Assembly: GCF_014652395.1 (NCBI RefSeq)
Contig: NZ_BMYS01000005.1
Span: 95,656 to 159,655, forward strand
Source: Advenella faeciporci
GTDB lineage: Bacteria; Pseudomonadota; Gammaproteobacteria; Burkholderiales; Burkholderiaceae_B
DNA: 64,000 nucleotides
Direction of reading: 5' to 3'
In this document: positions 61,189 through 64,000 of the stretch, piece by piece
Layout of the letters: the number at the start of each line of letters is the position of its first letter
Numbering within the stretch: the stretch's first letter is position 1
Position numbers and translations under genes: made by a program
The notes under the pieces: generated by a model
What the model saw: only the letters and a program-made list of their open reading frames with translations
What the model was told of the DNA's origin: nothing
The model's database searches: none

Positions 61189-63851
61189 GACCAGGAATAA
61201 ACAAATTCGCCCTCGGCACACCCCAGCTCCAGCCTGGTAAGGGTTTCTGCCTGAAGCGTTGCGGCCAATACCTTGCGGCTGACTTCAGGCAATACCGTAT
61301 TGGTCAAAATGGCATCCACCATGCGACCGCCCGATTCCACCTCGGTACAACGCTCAATAATCAGCTTCACCGCATCATCCCCAACGCTGAAATCAATGCC
61401 ATGATTTTCGTTAATCCGTTTACCAATCCGGCCAAGCTGCAAACGCACGATATTACCCAGCATGTCGTCTGACAAGGGATAATATGGCACCACCACCAAC
61501 CGCCCCAGCAAGGCGGGCGGGAATATGTTCAGCAAAGGATCACGCATGGCTGTGGCCAGTGCCTCAGGTTCGGGCATCAGGTCAGGGTCTTTGCATAAAT
61601 CCATCATCAAGTCCGTTCCCGTATTAGAGGTCAGGATAATGACGGTATTACGGAAATCAATTTGCCGGCCCTCACCGTCTTCCATCCAGCCCTTGTCAAA
61701 GACCTGGAAAAAGATCTCATGCACATCAGGGTGTGCTTTTTCCACTTCATCAAGCAAAATGACACTGTAAGGACAACGCCGCACCGCCTCGGTCAGGCGT
61801 CCCCCTTCACCATAACCAACGTACCCCGGTGGCGCACCTTTAAGGGTGGACACGGTATGCGCTTCCTGAAACTCGCTCATATTGATGGTGATCAGGTTTT
61901 GCTCACCCCCATACAGGGACTCGGCCAGTGCCAGCGCGGTTTCCGTCTTTCCCACGCCACTGGGGCCGCACAGCATGAACACACCTACCGGCTTGTTGGG
62001 ATCCGTCAGGCGCGCACGGGAAGTCAGCACCCGGCGGGCAATCATGTCCAGCCCGTGGCGCTGGCCAATGACCCGTTTTTCAAGCGTATCGGCCAAGCCC
62101 AGCACTGACACCAACTGGTCTTTTACCATGCGACCCACCGGGATTCCAGTCCAGTCGGCTACTACGGCCGCCACCGCACTGGCATCCACCGAAGGGAAGA
62201 TCAGGGGGTTTTCACCCTGGCACGCCATCAATTCGGCCTGGACTTCCTGCAATTGGGTACGAATCCGTTCGATTTCAGCCTCTTCGATGCCATCCTGTTC
62301 AATCTTAAACGATCCACGCTCCAGCTCTTCCTGCAATTGCGCCCGAAACGCCAGCAAACGCGTAACCAGTGACTGCTCCAGCTGCCAGGCCGCTTCGAGT
62401 TTTTCCAGGCGTTCACGGGCAACAGCCAAGGATTCATCAATTTTTTCCAGACGCCCGGGTTTCTCAATGCCAAGCTGGCGCTCACGAATGGCAATGCCCC
62501 GCTCAATACCCAGATGCTCAATTTCACGGCGGACATTTTCAAGTGCACCAGGCTGCGCATGCTGGCTAATCGCCACGCGGGCGCAAGCCGTATCCAGCAG
62601 GGCCACGGCCTTGTCAGGCAACTGGCGGGCAGGAATATAGCGATGGGAAAGGCGCACGGCGGCATCTATCGCCTCATCCAACAACAAGACCTGATGATGG
62701 GCCTCAAGATTGCCTGCCAGGCCACGCAGCATGACCAGCGCTTTTGCCTCATCGGGCTCATGAACCTGCACTACCTGAAAACGACGGGTCAGGGCCGGAT
62801 CTTTTTCAATATACTTTTTATACTCTGCCCACGTGGTGGCGCCAATCGTCCGCAGCTGCCCGCGTGCCAGTGCAGGCTTAAGCAGGTTGGCGGCATCACC
62901 GGTGCCCGCCGCCCCGCCAGCCCCAATCAGGGTATGGATTTCATCAATAAACAAAACAATTGGCTTTTCGCTGGCCTGTACTTCATCGATGACCTGGCGC
63001 AAGCGCGACTCAAACTCCCCTTTCATGCTGGCACCTGCCTGCAGCAGGCCAATATCCAGCAAATACAACTGAACCTGCCGCAACGCCGGTGGCACATCAC
63101 CCTTGGCCAGGCGAATGGCCAACCCTTCGACCACGGCCGTTTTACCCACACCGGCCTCACCGGTTAGCAGGGGGTTATTCTGACGCCGGCGCATCAGGAT
63201 ATCCACAATCTGGCGGATTTCCTCATCACGCCCGGAGACCGGATCTATTTCATTATTGCGGGCACGGGCGGTCATGTCCACCGCATACTGTGCCAGTGCC
63301 GATTTGCCCTTGCCACCGGCACCTGCCATGGAATCGGAGTTGCCACCGGAGGCAAAAAGCGTCTCGTTCCTGTCTTCTGCTGACCCCTTAACGATGGCAG
63401 AAAATTGTCCGGCCAGCACATCGGGCACGATTTTACGAAACTCGGGAGAAATGCCATACAGCACGTTGCGCAGCGAATGTGTCTTCAAAATACCCAGCAA
63501 CAAATGCCCGCTACGGATTTTGGCAGCTCCGTATTTAAGGGAACCGTAAATCCAGGCCCGTTCTGTTGCGCTGTCCAGGTGCTCGGACAAATCGGAAATT
63601 GAAGAAGCACCACCGGGGAGTTCGGCCAAGGCCGCCACAATCCCCCTTTCGAGGTCATCTGCTTTCAGCTCAAAATATTTAATGATTTTCTGGAAATCAC
63701 TGTCGTGCTCATGCATGATTTGATGCAGCCAGTGCACCAGTTCTACATAGGGATGGCCCCTTAATTTACAAAAAGCCGTAGCGCCTTCCAAAGAACGGTA
63801 AAGCAGTGAATTCAGTTTTCCGAACAGTTCTGTCCGATTGATTTCCGACAT
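61185..63851 (-). CDS. clpV: T6SS sheath-recycling AAA+ ATPase ClpV (TssH, 888 aa)
   Basis: Disassembles the contracted TssBC sheath. The Clp_N domain is at residues 1-150, the first AAA has Walker A GEAGVGKTA near residue 230, the M-domain helices lie at about 430-530, the second AAA has Walker A GPSGVGKTE near residue 630, and the C-terminal D2-small domain ends DFSVGDDAVKLIIERC and onward. The frame opens at a GTG at 63884, but the ATG at 63851 begins MSEINRTELF, the usual start. An IS3-family end lies 46 bases before it, so its native promoter may be displaced. Confidence 0.95.
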   Translation of the reverse strand: MSEINRTELFGKLNSLLYRSLEGATAFCKLRGHPYVELVHWLHQIMHEHDSDFQKIIKYFELKADDLERGIVAALAELPGGASSISDLSEHLDSATERAWIYGSLKYGAAKIRSGHLLLGILKTHSLRNVLYGISPEFRKIVPDVLAGQFSAIVKGSAEDRNETLFASGGNSDSMAGAGGKGKSALAQYAVDMTARARNNEIDPVSGRDEEIRQIVDILMRRRQNNPLLTGEAGVGKTAVVEGLAIRLAKGDVPPALRQVQLYLLDIGLLQAGASMKGEFESRLRQVIDEVQASEKPIVLFIDEIHTLIGAGGAAGTGDAANLLKPALARGQLRTIGATTWAEYKKYIEKDPALTRRFQVVQVHEPDEAKALVMLRGLAGNLEAHHQVLLLDEAIDAAVRLSHRYIPARQLPDKAVALLDTACARVAISQHAQPGALENVRREIEHLGIERGIAIRERQLGIEKPGRLEKIDESLAVARERLEKLEAAWQLEQSLVTRLLAFRAQLQEELERGSFKIEQDGIEEAEIERIRTQLQEVQAELMACQGENPLIFPSVDASAVAAVVADWTGIPVGRMVKDQLVSVLGLADTLEKRVIGQRHGLDMIARRVLTSRARLTDPNKPVGVFMLCGPSGVGKTETALALAESLYGGEQNLITINMSEFQEAHTVSTLKGAPPGYVGYGEGGRLTEAVRRCPYSVILLDEVEKAHPDVHEIFFQVFDKGWMEDGEGRQIDFRNTVIILTSNTGTDLMMDLCKDPDLMPEPEALATAMRDPLLNIFPPALLGRLVVVPYYPLSDDMLGNIVRLQLGRIGKRINENHGIDFSVGDDAVKLIIERCTEVESGGRMVDAILTNTVLPEVSRKVLAATLQAETLTRLELGCAEGEFVYSWS

Positions 63852-63896
63852 ATTATTGATACTAAAATTGATGGGCGTTCCCACGCAGGAGTGAAG

Positions 63897-64000
63897 TGAC
63901 CCCCAAATGTTGGACGGTTAAAAACTAGGCAGCTAAAACCTGAGTCCGGTATTGTACTGGACTCAGGCCATTTAATTTGAGCTTGATACGCTTGTGATTA
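63897..64000 (-). mobile_element. End of an IS3-family insertion sequence (partial)
   Basis: The element's outer end reads TGACCCCCAAATGTTGGACGG from 63897, the TGA-type terminal repeat of IS3-family elements, followed by the stop of the transposase gene. The rest lies beyond the window. It is inserted between clpV and whatever lay upstream. The direct repeat of the insertion target cannot be checked because the other end is not visible. Confidence 0.75.
63925..64000 (-). CDS. IS3-family transposase OrfB, C-terminal end only
   Basis: The last 24 residues are visible and end LKLNGLSPVQYRTQVLAA before a TAG stop. NHKRIKxKLNGLSPVQYRTQ is the recognised C-terminus of the IS3-family OrfB rve-type integrase domain. 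Most of the gene is outside the window, so its integrity is unknown. Confidence 0.8.
   Translation of the reverse strand, partial: NHKRIKLKLNGLSPVQYRTQVLAA

Noticed and set aside
1..64000. CRISPR arrays, tRNA and rRNA genes
   Set aside because: No regularly spaced repeat unit, cloverleaf-like CCA end or rRNA-like segment was noticed at any scale. A covariance search (for example for tRNA) was not possible, so a small RNA gene could be missed.

Overview
The window looks like chromosomal DNA of a denitrifying betaproteobacterium, most plausibly Burkholderiales and perhaps an Alcaligenaceae-type organism. This rests on gene content and protein style: a complete twin-arginine nos cluster in the order RZDFYL-apbE, an IF-1 with a basic C-terminal tail, a second FtsH, a LacI-controlled phosphonate-type ABC cluster with a PhnZ-like oxygenase, and a large type VI secretion (T6SS) locus. 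Base composition is close to even by eye. The genus cannot be fixed from sequence alone.

Layout. 1-3.2 kb: a truncated aldehyde dehydrogenase, a YdhR-like protein, a siderophore-interacting reductase behind a Fur-box-like site, and an SDR dehydrogenase. 3.2-9.9 kb: a four-gene leftward operon of TonB-dependent receptor, exported CobN-like chelatase with a C-terminal membrane anchor, ExbB/TolQ-like channel protein and DUF2149 protein. It resembles the hmuRSTU arrangement of heme-using Bacteroidetes. 10.2-13.3 kb: DUF2946 protein, TerC/CBS/CorC membrane protein, methyltransferase. 13.4-19.3 kb: LacI regulator with a double palindromic operator, solute-binding protein, a permease region that seems to have collapsed by two internal deletions, ATPase, calcineurin-like phosphodiesterase and PhnZ-like HD oxygenase. 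19.5-23.1 kb: pirin, ftsH with a large inverted repeat in front, and infA with a strong promoter and a leader of about 270 nt. 23.2-32.1 kb: the leftward nosRZDFYL-apbE cluster for nitrous oxide reduction, preceded by a 400-base AT-rich tract. 32.6-34.7 kb: nitronate monooxygenase-like protein and a second SDR.

34.7-63.9 kb is a T6SS locus. TssA, B, C, D(Hcp), E, F, H(ClpV), I(VgrG), J, K, L and M, plus TagF, TagJ, a TssQ-like lipoprotein and an FHA-type protein, are all recognisable; TssG is not. Downstream of VgrG lies a cargo/adaptor module (DUF3540, DUF2169 with pentapeptide repeats, a second pentapeptide-repeat protein, a DUF4150 PAAR-like protein, an untracked 43-residue gene and a coiled-coil lipoprotein) with no recognisable toxin domain. 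The two proteins expected to carry threonine-phosphorylation control are both degenerate: the kinase-like protein has lost its N-lobe and all catalytic motifs and ends in a PEGA domain, and the FHA protein has lost its phosphothreonine-binding Arg, Ser and His. No PppA-type phosphatase is present.

The window ends in the 3' end of an IS3-family element inserted 46 bases upstream of the clpV start. No tRNA, rRNA or CRISPR array was seen.
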